This document shows positions 8,514 to 16,998 of a stretch of 64,000 nt of DNA, piece after piece. The stretch is from contig NZ_CP097484.1 of assembly GCF_023546765.1 (NCBI RefSeq), positions 2,202,001 through 2,266,000 on the forward strand, written 5' to 3'. Source of the stretch: Methylobacterium tardum (GTDB lineage: Bacteria; Pseudomonadota; Alphaproteobacteria; Rhizobiales; Beijerinckiaceae). The translations under genes and the position numbers were made by a program. Within the stretch, counting starts at the first letter, position 1. Each line of letters opens with the position of its first letter. The notes beneath the pieces are model-generated. The model was given only the letters and a program-made list of their open reading frames with translations. It was not told the DNA's origin and did not search any database.

Positions 8514-8577
8514 CGTGTCGGACCTTCCTGCTCTCGCTGTGCCGGCCTGGCCGCATCGGGCGCGGCCGGGCCGTGTC

Positions 8578-9429
8578 TCAGACCGCCTCGACCGTGAAGG
8601 TCTCGCTCGGATTCACGTACTCGTCCTGCGCGGCCACGGTCAGGATCTCCCGGGACCCCGCCTCGGCGGTCCGCTTCAGGAGCCCGTAGACCGAGGCCGC
8701 CGCCGCGCCGAGCGCCGCGGCGGCCGAACCGGTGCGGGCGTAGTGGACCAGGAACAGGGCCGCGATGCAGTCGCCGGCGCCGTTGACCGCGATCGCGAGG
8801 CGCGGGGTGCGCACCCGGAAGAGCTGCCCCTCCGCGCCGGCGAGCAAGTCGATCCTGTCCGGCGGCGTGTCGGCGCAGAGCGCCGAGGTCACCAGCACCA
8901 CGCGGGGCCCGGACGCCTGGAGAGCGGCGATCGCGGCTCCGGCCTCGGCGAGCGTCCGGCTCGGCAGGCCGGTGAGGAGGCCCAGCTCGAACTGGTTGGG
9001 GGTGAGGATGTCGGCCTGCGGCACCGCGCGCTCGCGCAAGAACGCCTCGATGCCGGGCCGCACGTAGACGCCTTCCTCCACGTCGCCGATCACCGGGTCG
9101 CAGCAGTAGAGCGCCGCGGGATTCGCCGCCCGCACGGCGGCCACCGCCTCCAGGATCGCGGCCCCGATCTCGGGCGAGCCCATATAGCCCGACAGCACCG
9201 CGTCGCAGGTTCCGAGCACGCCGCGCTCGCCGATGCCGCTTCGTACCACGTCGCGGATCATCGCCGCGTCGAAGACCGGGCCGCGCCACGCGCCGTAGCC
9301 GGTGTGATTGGAGAACTGCACCGTGTGCACCGGCCAGACCTCGACTCCGAGCCGCTGCATCGGGAACACCGCCGAGGCGTTGCCGACATGGCCGTAGGCG
9401 ACGTGGGACTGGATCGACAGGACGTTCAA
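8578..9429 (-). CDS. pdxY: Pyridoxal kinase PdxY
   Basis: A 283-residue ribokinase-fold kinase that phosphorylates pyridoxal to pyridoxal 5'-phosphate in the B6 salvage pathway. The N-terminus MNVLSIQSHVAYGHVGNASAVFPMQRLG and VQFSNHTGYG are typical of PdxY/PdxK. CCDPVIGDVEEGVYV binds the substrate region, and the C-terminal NGAGDCIAALFLVH carries the anion hole and catalytic aspartate (GAGD). Full length for the family. It is the first gene of a minus-strand unit with phzF and a Nudix protein and is divergent from dedA. Confidence 0.93.
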   Translation of the reverse strand: MNVLSIQSHVAYGHVGNASAVFPMQRLGVEVWPVHTVQFSNHTGYGAWRGPVFDAAMIRDVVRSGIGERGVLGTCDAVLSGYMGSPEIGAAILEAVAAVRAANPAALYCCDPVIGDVEEGVYVRPGIEAFLRERAVPQADILTPNQFELGLLTGLPSRTLAEAGAAIAALQASGPRVVLVTSALCADTPPDRIDLLAGAEGQLFRVRTPRLAIAVNGAGDCIAALFLVHYARTGSAAAALGAAAASVYGLLKRTAEAGSREILTVAAQDEYVNPSETFTVEAV

Positions 9430-9553
9430 CGCGCGACTCGCTCTTGGCCGCGCTAGGGTTAGCCGGTTCCCGCCCCGCCCGCACCCCTGTCCCTTGCCGC
9501 CCTCCCCCGCGCGCCTCAGATGGGGGCGATTCCCCGGTCAGACGCTGAGCCCC

Positions 9554-10075
9554 ATGGATCTCGAAGCCCTGCGCACCGCGACCCTCGCCTTCGTCGAGGC
9601 GCACAAGGCCTGGACACCGCTGATCGCGGGTGGCCTCGCCTTCTGCGAATCGATCGCGGTCCTGTCGCTGTTCGTGCCGGCGACCGTGATCCTCATCGGA
9701 ATCGGCGCGCTGGTGGGCGGCGCCGACATCCCGCTCTGGCCAGTGGTCCTCGGGGCCGCCCTCGGGGCCGCCCTGGGCGACTGGATCTCCTACGAGGCGG
9801 GGCGATGGCTCGGCCCGGGGGCCAAGACCAAGTGGCCGCTGCGGCGCTATCCCGAGCTGATGGCCAAGGCCGAGGCCTTCATCGGGCGCTGGGGCATCGC
9901 CGCGGTGGCTCTCGGACGGTTCTTCGGGCCGGCCCGGGCCCTGGTCCCGCTCTTTGCCGGGATCCTCGGCCTGGCGCGGCTGCCGTTCCAGCTGGCCAAC
10001 GTCGCCTCCGCTCTGGTCTGGGCCTTCGTGCTGCTGGCGCCGGGCGCCGGGTTGCTGACCTGGCTGGACCGCTGA
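9554..10075 (+). CDS. DedA family membrane protein
   Basis: A 173-residue short DedA/SNARE-associated protein with about four hydrophobic segments. The family core is present: an E-S-I-AVLSLFVPATVILIGIGALVG re-entrant region, the GALGDWISYEAGRWLG motif (aspartate and tyrosine/glutamate after G-x-x-x-G-D) and GRFFGPARALVPLFAGI. DedA proteins are proton-dependent lipid flippases or similar envelope factors; the substrate here is unknown. ATG 9554 gives the usual N-terminus (MDLEALRTATLAFVEAHK); the open frame back to 9494 is not needed. Its TGA overlaps the ATG of the next gene by one base, so the two are translationally coupled. Confidence 0.88.
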   Translation: MDLEALRTATLAFVEAHKAWTPLIAGGLAFCESIAVLSLFVPATVILIGIGALVGGADIPLWPVVLGAALGAALGDWISYEAGRWLGPGAKTKWPLRRYPELMAKAEAFIGRWGIAAVALGRFFGPARALVPLFAGILGLARLPFQLANVASALVWAFVLLAPGAGLLTWLDR

Positions 10076-10851
10076 TGCGCCGCTTCCCGCCCGAGCGGAT
10101 CGTCTGCCTCACCGAGGAGACCGTCGAGACCCTGTACCTGCTCGGCGAGGAGGAAAGGATCGTCGGCGTCTCGGGCTACGCCGTGCGTCCGCCCCGGGTC
10201 CGGAAGGAGAAGCCCCGCGTCTCGGCCTTCACCAGCGCCGACATCCCGAAGATCCTGGCCCTGGCGCCGGATCTCGTCCTGGCCTTCTCGGACCTCCAGG
10301 CCGACATCGTCGCCGACCTCGCCCGGGCGGGCGTGGCGGTCCACCTGTTCAACCAGCGCGACGTGGCGGGCTGCCTCGCGATGATCCGCACCCTCGGCGC
10401 CCTTGTCGGCGTGGCCGAGCGGGCCGAGATCCTGGCGGCCGGCTTCGAGGCCCGGCTCGCGGAGGCCGCCGCGGCGGCGCGGCAGCGCCGACCGGTGCGC
10501 GTGTACTTCGAGGAGTGGGACGCACCGATGATCTCCGGCATCGGCTGGGTCTCGGACCTGATCGGCCTCGCGGGCGGCCGGGACGTCTTCCCGGACCTGA
10601 GCCGGCAGGCGGCCGCCAAGGATCGGATCGTCACGTCCGAGCAGGTGATCGCGGCGGCGCCCGAGGTGATCCTCGCCTCGTGGTGCGGGAAGCGGGTCAA
10701 CATCGAGCGCATCCGGTCCCGCCCCGGCTGGGCGACGATCCCGGCGGTGCGCGACGGGCGCATCTACGAGATCAAGGCACCGCTGATCCTTCAACCCGGC
10801 CCGGCCGCGCTCACCGACGGGTTCGACGCGATCCAGGCTTGCCTGGGATGA
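10075..10851 (+). CDS. BtuF-like cobalamin/ABC binding-fold protein without signal peptide
   Basis: A 258-residue type III periplasmic-binding fold (PF01497-like): RIVCLTEETVETLYLLGEEERIVGVSGYA, IPKILALAPDLVLAFSDLQADIVADLARAGVAVHLFNQ and the helical linker, then VRVYFEEWDAPMISGIGWVSDLIGLAGG. It resembles cobalamin-binding BtuF proteins, but the N-terminus MRRFPPERIVCLTEE has no hydrophobic signal, so it should stay in the cytosol. Proteins of this type are often annotated as cobalamin-binding; the ligand is not proven. No BtuCD transporter is nearby. The start overlaps the dedA stop (TGATG). Confidence 0.78.
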   Translation: MRRFPPERIVCLTEETVETLYLLGEEERIVGVSGYAVRPPRVRKEKPRVSAFTSADIPKILALAPDLVLAFSDLQADIVADLARAGVAVHLFNQRDVAGCLAMIRTLGALVGVAERAEILAAGFEARLAEAAAAARQRRPVRVYFEEWDAPMISGIGWVSDLIGLAGGRDVFPDLSRQAAAKDRIVTSEQVIAAAPEVILASWCGKRVNIERIRSRPGWATIPAVRDGRIYEIKAPLILQPGPAALTDGFDAIQACLG

Positions 10852-10957
10852 GTGTTTCGGGGGTGGCGGCCCGCGGAGTGATCCCGCGCCGCAGGTGACT
10901 GATCGGGCACAACTTGGCAGGATGTCCCGATTCGGCACAGACGCATCCCCTTGATTG

Positions 10958-11470
10958 ATGTCCGCTTCCCTCAGCCTGCCTGATTCCGCGCCCCCGGTCG
11001 CCGAGGCGCTCCTGCCCGTCGACCGGCGGCAATCGCCCACGGCCCTGCGCATCCAGCGCGGCGTGCGCCGGCTGTTCTCCGAGATGGGCTGCGTGACGCT
11101 GCCGGAATTCTCCCTGGCGAACGGGCGCCGGGCCGACGTGATCGCGCTGTGCGGGGCGGGCAAGCTCACCATCGTGGAGATCAAGTCGAGCGTGGCGGAT
11201 TTCCGCGCCGACCGGAAATGGCCGGATTACCGCGACTTCTGCGACCGATTCTTCTTCGCGATCCCCGAGGACGTCCCGGAATCGCTGATCCCGGAGGAAT
11301 GCGGCCTGATCGTCGCCGACGCCTACGGTGCGGGGATCCTGCGGGAGCCGCCCGACCATCCGCTGAGCGGTGCCCGCCGCAAGGCCGTGACGCTGCGCTT
11401 CGCCCACAGCGCCGCCCGGATCCTCCACGCACTGGCGGATCCGGGGGCCGTGCGAGAGGGAGCGCTGTAG
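10958..11470 (+). CDS. mmcB: MmcB family DNA repair protein
   Basis: A 170-residue DUF1052/MmcB protein. It has a PD-(D/E)xK nuclease-like core: GRRADVIALCGAGKLTIVEIKSSVADFRADRKWPDYRDFCDRFFFAIPED, where the D, E and K of ADV...VEIKSS fit the catalytic pattern. In Caulobacter the family member contributes to mitomycin C resistance and is SOS induced; a similar role is inferred here. ATG 10958 directly follows an in-frame TTG at 10955 and gives the expected start MSASLSLPD. It converges with the otnC remnant. Confidence 0.85.
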   Translation: MSASLSLPDSAPPVAEALLPVDRRQSPTALRIQRGVRRLFSEMGCVTLPEFSLANGRRADVIALCGAGKLTIVEIKSSVADFRADRKWPDYRDFCDRFFFAIPEDVPESLIPEECGLIVADAYGAGILREPPDHPLSGARRKAVTLRFAHSAARILHALADPGAVREGAL

Positions 11471-11512
11471 GCTGGGGGGTTGTGCCTCCGCTTTCTGATT
11501 GGCGTCCGCGCC

Positions 11513-12192
11513 TCACCCGTGATCGTGCCCGGCATGATCGTCCGGCTCCGGCAGGGTCAGGCCGAAATGGCGCACCAGATCGGCCACCTGTCCGGGGCTC
11601 AATTGCCGCGGGTTGAGGTTGCGCAGGAGCAGATAAAGCTTGGCGGTCTCCTCTAACTCCTCGGTGGCGAAGACCGCACCCTCCAGGCTGTCGCCCGCCA
11701 CCACCGGGCCGTGATTGGCGAGCAGCACCGAGCTGTACTTCCCGCCAAGCCCCGGATCGCATCCGCCACGGCCGGGTCGCCCGGGCGGTAATAGGGCACC
11801 AGGGCCGTGCCGCCGGTGCGCATCAGGTAGTAGGGCGTCAGCGGTGGCAGGACCTGCCGCGGGTCGACCTCCGGCAGCATCGACACCGCCACGGCGTGGG
11901 TCGAGTGCAGGTGGACGATGGCCTTCGCCTCGCTCCGGCTCTCGTAGAGCGCGCTGTGCAGCGGGATTTCCTTGGTGGGCTTGTCGCCCGAGACGAGCCG
12001 GCCGGCCTCGTCCAGCCGCGAGATCCGCGCCGGGTCGAGGAAGCCGAGCGACGCGTTGGTCGGCGTCACCAGCCAGCCGCCGTCGGGCAGGCGCAGCGAG
12101 ATGTTGCCGGAGGAGCCCGGCGTCAGGCCGCGCTCGAACAGCGAACGGCCGTAGCGGCAGATCTCCTCGCGCAGCCGGCTCTCGTCGCTCAT
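11513..12192 (-). pseudogene. otnC: 3-oxo-tetronate 4-phosphate decarboxylase (class II aldolase), frameshifted
   Basis: The frame from ATG 12192 encodes the aldolase N-terminal part (RYGRSLFERGLTPGSSGNISLRLPDGGWLVTPTNASLGFLD, and zinc-ligand histidines in VHLHSTHAVAVS). At about 11740-11746 the protein switches frame: restoring one base in the CCCGCC run gives ...GLAGKYSSVLLANHGPVVAGDSLEGAVFATEELEETAKLYLLL, ending at 11513. The repaired protein would be 226 residues, normal for the family. OtnC decarboxylates 3-oxo-tetronate 4-phosphate to DHAP, the last step of tetronate breakdown. The start overlaps the LacI gene stop by four bases (ATGA). Either a true inactivation or a missed base. Confidence 0.88.
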
Positions 12193-13196
12193 GCGGTCGC
12201 TCCCTCGATCAGCTCGAATCCGAGATCGATTTTTTTCGGGCCTTCGCCGGTCAGGCAGGCGGCGGCCTGCCGGCCGATCTCCAGGCGCGGCGTGCGCACC
12301 GTCGACAGGGGCTGGGGCATCGCGGCGGCGAAGTCGAGCCCGTTGAAGCCGAACAGGGCGATCCGTTCCGGCACCGCCAGCCCCGCCGACAGGCAGGCGA
12401 AGTAGCCGCCGAGCGCCATGTCGTCGTTGGAGAAGTAGACCGCGTCGAGATCGGGCACGCGCGCCAGTAGCGCCTCCAGCCCGGCGCGGCCCGAGGCCGG
12501 CGAGGACGGGCCCGTCCGGATCTCCTGGCCGTGGAGCGCCAGCCCCGCCTCCCCCAGCGCGACCTCAAACCCGGCGAGCCGCTTGCCCGCGCGCAGATCG
12601 ACGCGCAGGTCGTGGCCGAGATAGGCGATACGGCGGTAGCCGCGCGCCACGAGGTGGCGGGCGCTCGCCGCGCCCACCGCCCGGTTGGAGAAGCCGACAA
12701 CGGTGTCGATCCCGTCGCCATCCGTGTCGATCATCTCGATCACGCGCACGCCCCCGGCCCTCGCGAGGGCCACCGTCCCGGGATTGTGCTCCAGCCCGGT
12801 GAGCAGCAGCGCGGCGGGGCGCCAGGACAGGAGCGCGGCGGCGAGCGCCTCCTCGCGGTCCGGATCGTAGTCGCTCACCCCGATCACGCAGGGGATGCCC
12901 TCGGCGTCGAGGGCGGCGGTCAGGCCGCGCAGCAGGTCGGGGAAGACCACGTTCGCGAGCGACGGGATGACGACGCCGACGAGCCGCGCGTTCGCCCCCT
13001 GCCCCGCGAGGCTGCCGGCGACACGGTTCGGCACGTAGCCGAGCCGCGCCACGGCTTCCGCCACCCGCTCGCCGGCGCGCTTGGAATAGGAGCCGTGATT
13101 GCGCAGGACCCGCGAGACCGTGCTCTCGCCGACGCCCGCCGCGCGGGCGACGTCGGTGAGGGTGACGAGCCGCCCCGGCGGCTGGATGTCGTCCAT
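12189..13196 (-). CDS. LacI family regulator of tetronate catabolism
   Basis: A 335-residue LacI/GalR regulator. The helix-turn-helix is at about residues 10-60 (VTLTDVARAAGVGESTVSRVLRNHGSYSKRAGERVAEAVARLGYVPN), followed by a periplasmic-binding-like effector domain with VGVVIPSLANVVFPDLLRGL and DAVYFSNDDMALGGYFACLSAG. ATG 13196 is chosen because GGAG precedes it and LacI proteins start just before the helix-turn-helix; the frame to 13349 is repeat-derived. It is transcribed with otnC and is divergent from the transporter gene. A matching palindromic operator lies at 13442-13457. The effector is probably a tetronate or pathway intermediate (inferred). Confidence 0.88.
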   Translation of the reverse strand: MDDIQPPGRLVTLTDVARAAGVGESTVSRVLRNHGSYSKRAGERVAEAVARLGYVPNRVAGSLAGQGANARLVGVVIPSLANVVFPDLLRGLTAALDAEGIPCVIGVSDYDPDREEALAAALLSWRPAALLLTGLEHNPGTVALARAGGVRVIEMIDTDGDGIDTVVGFSNRAVGAASARHLVARGYRRIAYLGHDLRVDLRAGKRLAGFEVALGEAGLALHGQEIRTGPSSPASGRAGLEALLARVPDLDAVYFSNDDMALGGYFACLSAGLAVPERIALFGFNGLDFAAAMPQPLSTVRTPRLEIGRQAAACLTGEGPKKIDLGFELIEGATA

Positions 13197-13244
13197 GGCC
13201 CCGCTCTCCCGACGCGGTTTTTTTCCATGACGCCCGTCGAACCT

Positions 13245-13381
13245 CCCATCGATCCCCCTCAACCTGAGGTGGCCGCGAAGCGGGCCTCCAAGGAGAGCTC
13301 CAGAAAGCGCTGCGACCTCTGGAGGCCTCTTACGAGGCCTACGCTGCACTCTGGCACCTCAAGATGAGGGGGATCGATGGG
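13245..13381. repeat. Intergenic palindromic repeat, family A, copy 1
   Basis: This 137-bp element has perfect 17-base terminal inverted repeats (CCCATCGATCCCCCTCA at 13245 and its complement ending at 13381). The interior is also self-complementary (ggcctccaaggag / cctcttacgaggcc). The same layout recurs at 16036-16145 and 42081-42210. It has no coding content. It occupies most of the 349-bp gap between the LacI gene and the transporter; the rest holds the operator below. Confidence 0.8.
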
Positions 13382-13441
13382 AAGACCGTTCTCGGCTGCC
13401 GACGACTGACATAGCGGCCTGCATTATCTCGCACAACCGGA

Positions 13442-13457
13442 TTGGCAGCGCTGCCAA
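13442..13457. promoter_or_regulatory. LacI-type operator upstream of the tetronate transporter
   Basis: TTGGCAGCGCTGCCAA is a perfect 16-bp palindrome with a central CG, and its core fits the LacI-family pattern TGNNANCGNTNNCA at every fixed position. It lies 89 bases before the transporter start and between the divergent regulator and transporter genes, so it is the likely binding site of the LacI protein encoded at 12189-13196. No second copy was seen before ltnD or denD. Confidence 0.75.
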
Positions 13458-13545
13458 AAGGCGATATGGCACCGCCCCAGCGCCGCCCGACGAGCGGTGA
13501 AGACCAATGTCCAGGGGCCTCGAGCCCGGACCAGGGAGAACGCCC

Positions 13546-14868
13546 ATGCCGGTCCAAGCCGCCCCGCTGGGGGGCGCCACCGCACCCGCGGACGAGAAGT
13601 CTTTCGCCGACCGCACCTACGCGAAGGTGTTCTGGCGCCTCGTGCCGTTCCTGATGCTCTGCTACGTGGTGGCGTATCTCGACCGGGTGAATGTCGGGTT
13701 CGCCAAGCTCCAGATGTCCCAGGAGCTGAAGTTCTCCGAGACGGTCTACGGACTCGGCGCCGGCATCTTCTTCCTCGGCTACTTCCTGTTCGAGGTGCCC
13801 TCGAACGTGATCCTGCACCGGGTCGGCGCCCGGGTCTGGATCGCCCGGATCATGATCACCTGGGGGGTGATCTCCGGCGCGTTCCTGTTCGTGAACTCCG
13901 AGTGGAGCTTCTACGGGATGCGCTTCCTGTTGGGGCTGGCTGAGGCCGGCTTCTACCCGGGCGTCATCCTCTACACGACCTCGTGGTTCCCGGCCCATCG
14001 CCGGGCCAAGGTGATCGCCGTGTTCATGGCGGCGATCCCGATCTCGGGCATCTTCGGTAATCCCCTGTCGGGCTGGATCATGGATGCGCTCAACGGCGCG
14101 CACGGCCTGTCCGGCTGGCAGTGGATGTTCCTGATCGAGGCGGTGCCGGCGGTGCTGATCGGTCTCGCCGTGTTCTTCTACCTCGACAATCGCCCGTCCG
14201 AGGCCAAGTGGCTGAGCGAACCCGAGAAGCAGCTCCTCGAGCGCGACATCGCCGCCGACAACCAGGGCAAGGAATCGAGCCCGCACTCGATCGCCACCGT
14301 GTTCCGGAACGGCCGCGTGTGGTTCATGAGCCTGATCTACTTCGCCTTCGTCACCGGCCAGTACGGCCTGACATTCTGGATGCCGACCATCGTCAAGGCG
14401 TCGGGCGTGCAGGGCAATTTCAACATCGGCCTGATCAGCGCGATCCCGTTCCTGTGCGCGGCGATCGTGATGGTCCTGCTGGGCCTCTCCGCCGACCGGA
14501 TGCGCGAGCGCCGCTGGCACCTGATCGTGCCCGCCCTGCTCGGCGCCATCGGTTTCGTGGTCTCGGCCAATGCGGGCTCGACCACGATCGCGGTGGCGGC
14601 GCTCTCGGTGGCGGCGGCCGGCGTGCTGACCTGCTCGCCCCTGTTCTGGTCGCTGCCCACCGCCTTCCTGAGCGGCGCCGGCGCGGCGGCCGGCATCGCA
14701 CTGATCAACTCGGTGGGGAACCTCGCCGGCTTCGTCAGCCCCTACGTCATCGGGGCACTCCGCGACGCCACCGGCAGCACCGCCGCCGGCATGTACGCAT
14801 TGGCCGTCATGCTGGTGGTCGGCTCCGTGTGCGTGTTCGTCACGCCGGCGCGGATGGTCAACCGCTGA
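13546..14868 (+). CDS. MFS transporter, anion:cation symporter (tetronate uptake)
   Basis: A 440-residue major facilitator protein with about 12 membrane segments. Family signatures: YVVAYLDRVNVGFAKLQM in helix 1, GYFLFEVPSNVILHRVGARVWIARIMITWG around the helix 2-3 loop, and RFLLGLAEAGFYPGVILYTTSWFPAHRRAK. These place it in the anion:cation symporter family that imports sugar acids and hydroxy acids such as galactonate, tartrate and phthalate. Its place inside the tetronate cluster makes threonate or erythronate the likely substrate (inferred). ATG 13546 follows AGGGAG with 8-base spacing; the frame from 13507 is not needed. An operator lies upstream. Confidence 0.9.
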   Translation: MPVQAAPLGGATAPADEKSFADRTYAKVFWRLVPFLMLCYVVAYLDRVNVGFAKLQMSQELKFSETVYGLGAGIFFLGYFLFEVPSNVILHRVGARVWIARIMITWGVISGAFLFVNSEWSFYGMRFLLGLAEAGFYPGVILYTTSWFPAHRRAKVIAVFMAAIPISGIFGNPLSGWIMDALNGAHGLSGWQWMFLIEAVPAVLIGLAVFFYLDNRPSEAKWLSEPEKQLLERDIAADNQGKESSPHSIATVFRNGRVWFMSLIYFAFVTGQYGLTFWMPTIVKASGVQGNFNIGLISAIPFLCAAIVMVLLGLSADRMRERRWHLIVPALLGAIGFVVSANAGSTTIAVAALSVAAAGVLTCSPLFWSLPTAFLSGAGAAAGIALINSVGNLAGFVSPYVIGALRDATGSTAAGMYALAVMLVVGSVCVFVTPARMVNR

Positions 14869-14888
14869 CCTTCGATCCGGGCGAGACC

Positions 14889-15032
14889 TACCCCCTCTCC
14901 CATGCGGGAGAGGGTTGGGGTGAGGGATCAGGTCTCTCCGGAGAGGTCGCACCCCTCACTCCGCCCCTCTGCCGACGGATCTCGGGCTTGTCCGAGATCC
15001 GCATCCCGAAGCCCAGGTCGGGCAAGCCCGAC
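14889..15032. repeat. Three consecutive intergenic hairpins
   Basis: The 238-bp gap between transporter and ltnD holds stems at 14895-14912 (ctctccc/gggagag, in a stretch ending GGTTGGGGTGAGGG), 14976-15001 (cggatctcgg/ccgagatccg) and 15017-15032 (gtcggg/cccgac). They look like dispersed alphaproteobacterial repeat sequence rather than a T-tract terminator. They may limit readthrough between the two genes. Confidence 0.6.
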
Positions 15033-15106
15033 TCGGGTGGAGAGACGACCCCCGCCTCACACGGTGATGCAGAGGCGCTCATTCCTTCATGCAGGAGCCG
15101 CCCCCG

Positions 15107-16014
15107 ATGACCAACGCAACACACCGCGCCGCGGTGATCGGCCTGGGCTCGATGGGCTCCGGCATGGCCGGCTCGCTGCTGCGCGCCGGCTTCTCCGTCG
15201 CGGCCTGCGACGTGAACCCGGAGGCGGTGGCGCGCTTCGCGGCCGCCGGCGGCCAGGGCGCCGCCAACCCGGCTGAGGCCGCCGAGGGCGCCGACGTGGT
15301 GGTGAGCGTGGTGGTCAACGCCGCGCAGACCGAGGCGGTGCTGTTCGGCGAGAACGGCGCCGCCGCCGCGATGCCGGAGGGCGCGGTGTTCGTCTCCTCC
15401 GCCACCATGGACCCGGCCATCGCCCGGACCCTGGCGGCGCGGCTGGAGGCCACCGGCCGCCACTATCTCGATGCCCCAATGAGCGGCGGTGCCGCCCGCG
15501 CGGCCGACGGCGGCCTGACGTTCCTGGCCTCGGGCTCGTCGGCGGCCTTCGCCAAGGCACGGCCGGCCCTCGATGCCATGGCGGGCACGCTCTACGAGCT
15601 CGGCGACGCGGCCGGCCAGGGCGCGGCCTTCAAGATGATCAACCAACTGCTCGCCGGGGTCCACATCGCCGCCGCCTGCGAGGCGATGGCCTTCGCGGCC
15701 AAGCAAGGCCTCGACCTGCCCGCGTCTACGAGGTGATCACCAAATCGGCCGGCAATTCCTGGATGTTCGAGAACCGGGTACCGCACATCCTCGACGCCGA
15801 CTACAGCCCGAAGAGTGCCGTCGACATCTTCGTCAAGGACCTCGGCATCGTGCAGGACATGGCCCGGGCGGAGAAGTATCCGGTCCCGGTGGCGGCGGCC
15901 GCGCTGCAGATGTTCCTGATGGCGTCCGGCGCCGGCATGGGCCGGGACGACGACGCCTCCGTGGCGCGGCTCTACGCGCAGGTCTCGGGCGCGAAGCTGC
16001 CGGGAATGAAGTGA
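15107..16014 (+). pseudogene. ltnD: L-threonate dehydrogenase, frameshifted
   Basis: ATG 15107 (AGGAG ten bases upstream) opens a beta-hydroxyacid dehydrogenase: Rossmann motif VIGLGSMGSGMAGSLLRAG, DAPMSGGAARAADGGLTFLASG, and the catalytic lysine region GQGAAFKMINQLLAGVH. At about 15718-15723 (CTGCCCGCG) the frame breaks; adding one C gives LPRVYEVITKSAGNSWMFENRVP, continuing to the stop at 16014. The repaired protein has 302 residues, normal for LtnD/HIBADH proteins. LtnD oxidises L-threonate to 2-oxo-tetronate with NAD, the entry step for OtnI. As with otnC, this is a genuine lesion or a missed base in a homopolymer; the rest of the protein looks intact. Confidence 0.88.
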
Positions 16015-16035
16015 TCGGCGCCGATCCCTTCCACG

Positions 16036-16145
16036 CCCTCATCATGAGGTGCCCGCGTCAGCGGACCTCGAAGAGGGCTCCAGGGATCGCGCGGCCGGCT
16101 GGAGGGCTCCTTCGAGGCGGCTCACGCCGCACCTCAGGATGAGGG
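16036..16145. repeat. Intergenic palindromic repeat, family A, copy 2
   Basis: It begins CCCTCATCATGAGGTGCCCGC and ends CACCTCAGGATGAGGGG, so the ends are inverted repeats. The interior (gcggacctcgaagagggctcc ...) is closely similar to copy 3 at 42081-42210. It lies between ltnD and otnI without interrupting either. Confidence 0.82.
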
Positions 16146-16215
16146 GATTGGATTGGATGACGGTCCGCTGAGCGGATCGCCACGTTTCAAGGATCGGGCA
16201 GGGAGTCCCAGAAGA

Positions 16216-16998
16216 ATGCCGCGCTTTGCCGCCAACCTGAGCCTGATGTTCAACGAGGTGCCGTTCCTCGACCGGTTCGAGGCCGCTTCCCGGGCCGGGT
16301 TCGACGCCGTCGAATTCCTGTTCCCCTACGAGCATCCGCCGGAGGCCATCGGCGAGCGGCTCCGGGCCAACGGCCTGACCCAGGCGCTGTTCAACCTGCC
16401 ACCGGGCGATTTCACCAAGGGTGAGCGTGGTCTGGCGGCGTTTCCTGAACGCTTCGACGAGCTGAAGGCCGGTGTCGACACCGCGCTCCGCTACGCCGAG
16501 GCGACCGGCGTCGGCCGGCTCCACCTGATGGCAGGCCTCGCGCCCCACGATGACCCGCGCGCTGCCGAAGCTTACCGCAGGGCCGTGATCTGGACGGCGG
16601 AGCGGCTGGCGCCTGCCGGTCTCGACCTCGTCCTGGAGCCGATCAACGGCCGGAACATGCCGGGCTACTTCCTCAACGATTTCGGCCGGGCCGCCGACCT
16701 GATCCGCGACCTCGCGCTGCCGAACCTGAAGCTCCAGTTCGACCTCTACCATTGCCAGATCCTGCACGGCGACGTGACCATGCGGCTGCGCGCCCTGATG
16801 CCGATCATCGGCCACGTTCAGACCGCGAGCGTGCCCGAGCGGCACGAGCCCGGCACCGGCGAGATGGCCGACTTCTTCCTGTTCGACGAGCTGGACCGGC
16901 TCGGCTACGCCGGCTTCGTCGGCTGCGAGTACATTCCGGCCGCCGAGACCGTCGCGGGCCTCGGCTGGCTTGCCGCCTACAAGGAGAGCGCACGATGA
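16216..16998 (+). CDS. otnI: 2-oxo-tetronate isomerase
   Basis: A 260-residue xylose-isomerase-like TIM barrel of the hydroxypyruvate isomerase group. Features: FAANLSLMFNEVPFLDRFEAASRAGFDAVEFLFPYE at the N-terminus, metal-binding glutamate in LVLEPINGRNMPGYFLND, LQFDLYHCQILHGDV, HVQTASVPERHEPGTGE and GFVGCEYIPAAETVAGLGW. OtnI interconverts 2-oxo- and 3-oxo-tetronate in the threonate/erythronate pathway; the similarity to hydroxypyruvate isomerase Hyi explains that alternative name. Context (otnK overlapping, denD and ltnD beside it) favours OtnI. ATG 16216 matches the family N-terminus. Its TGA overlaps the otnK ATG by four bases. Confidence 0.9.
   Translation: MPRFAANLSLMFNEVPFLDRFEAASRAGFDAVEFLFPYEHPPEAIGERLRANGLTQALFNLPPGDFTKGERGLAAFPERFDELKAGVDTALRYAEATGVGRLHLMAGLAPHDDPRAAEAYRRAVIWTAERLAPAGLDLVLEPINGRNMPGYFLNDFGRAADLIRDLALPNLKLQFDLYHCQILHGDVTMRLRALMPIIGHVQTASVPERHEPGTGEMADFFLFDELDRLGYAGFVGCEYIPAAETVAGLGWLAAYKESAR

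Noticed and set aside
13300..13312. A second LacI-type operator around AAAGCGCTGC
   Set aside because: Only the central AGCGCT is symmetric; the outer TG/CA positions fail and it lies inside the family A repeat.
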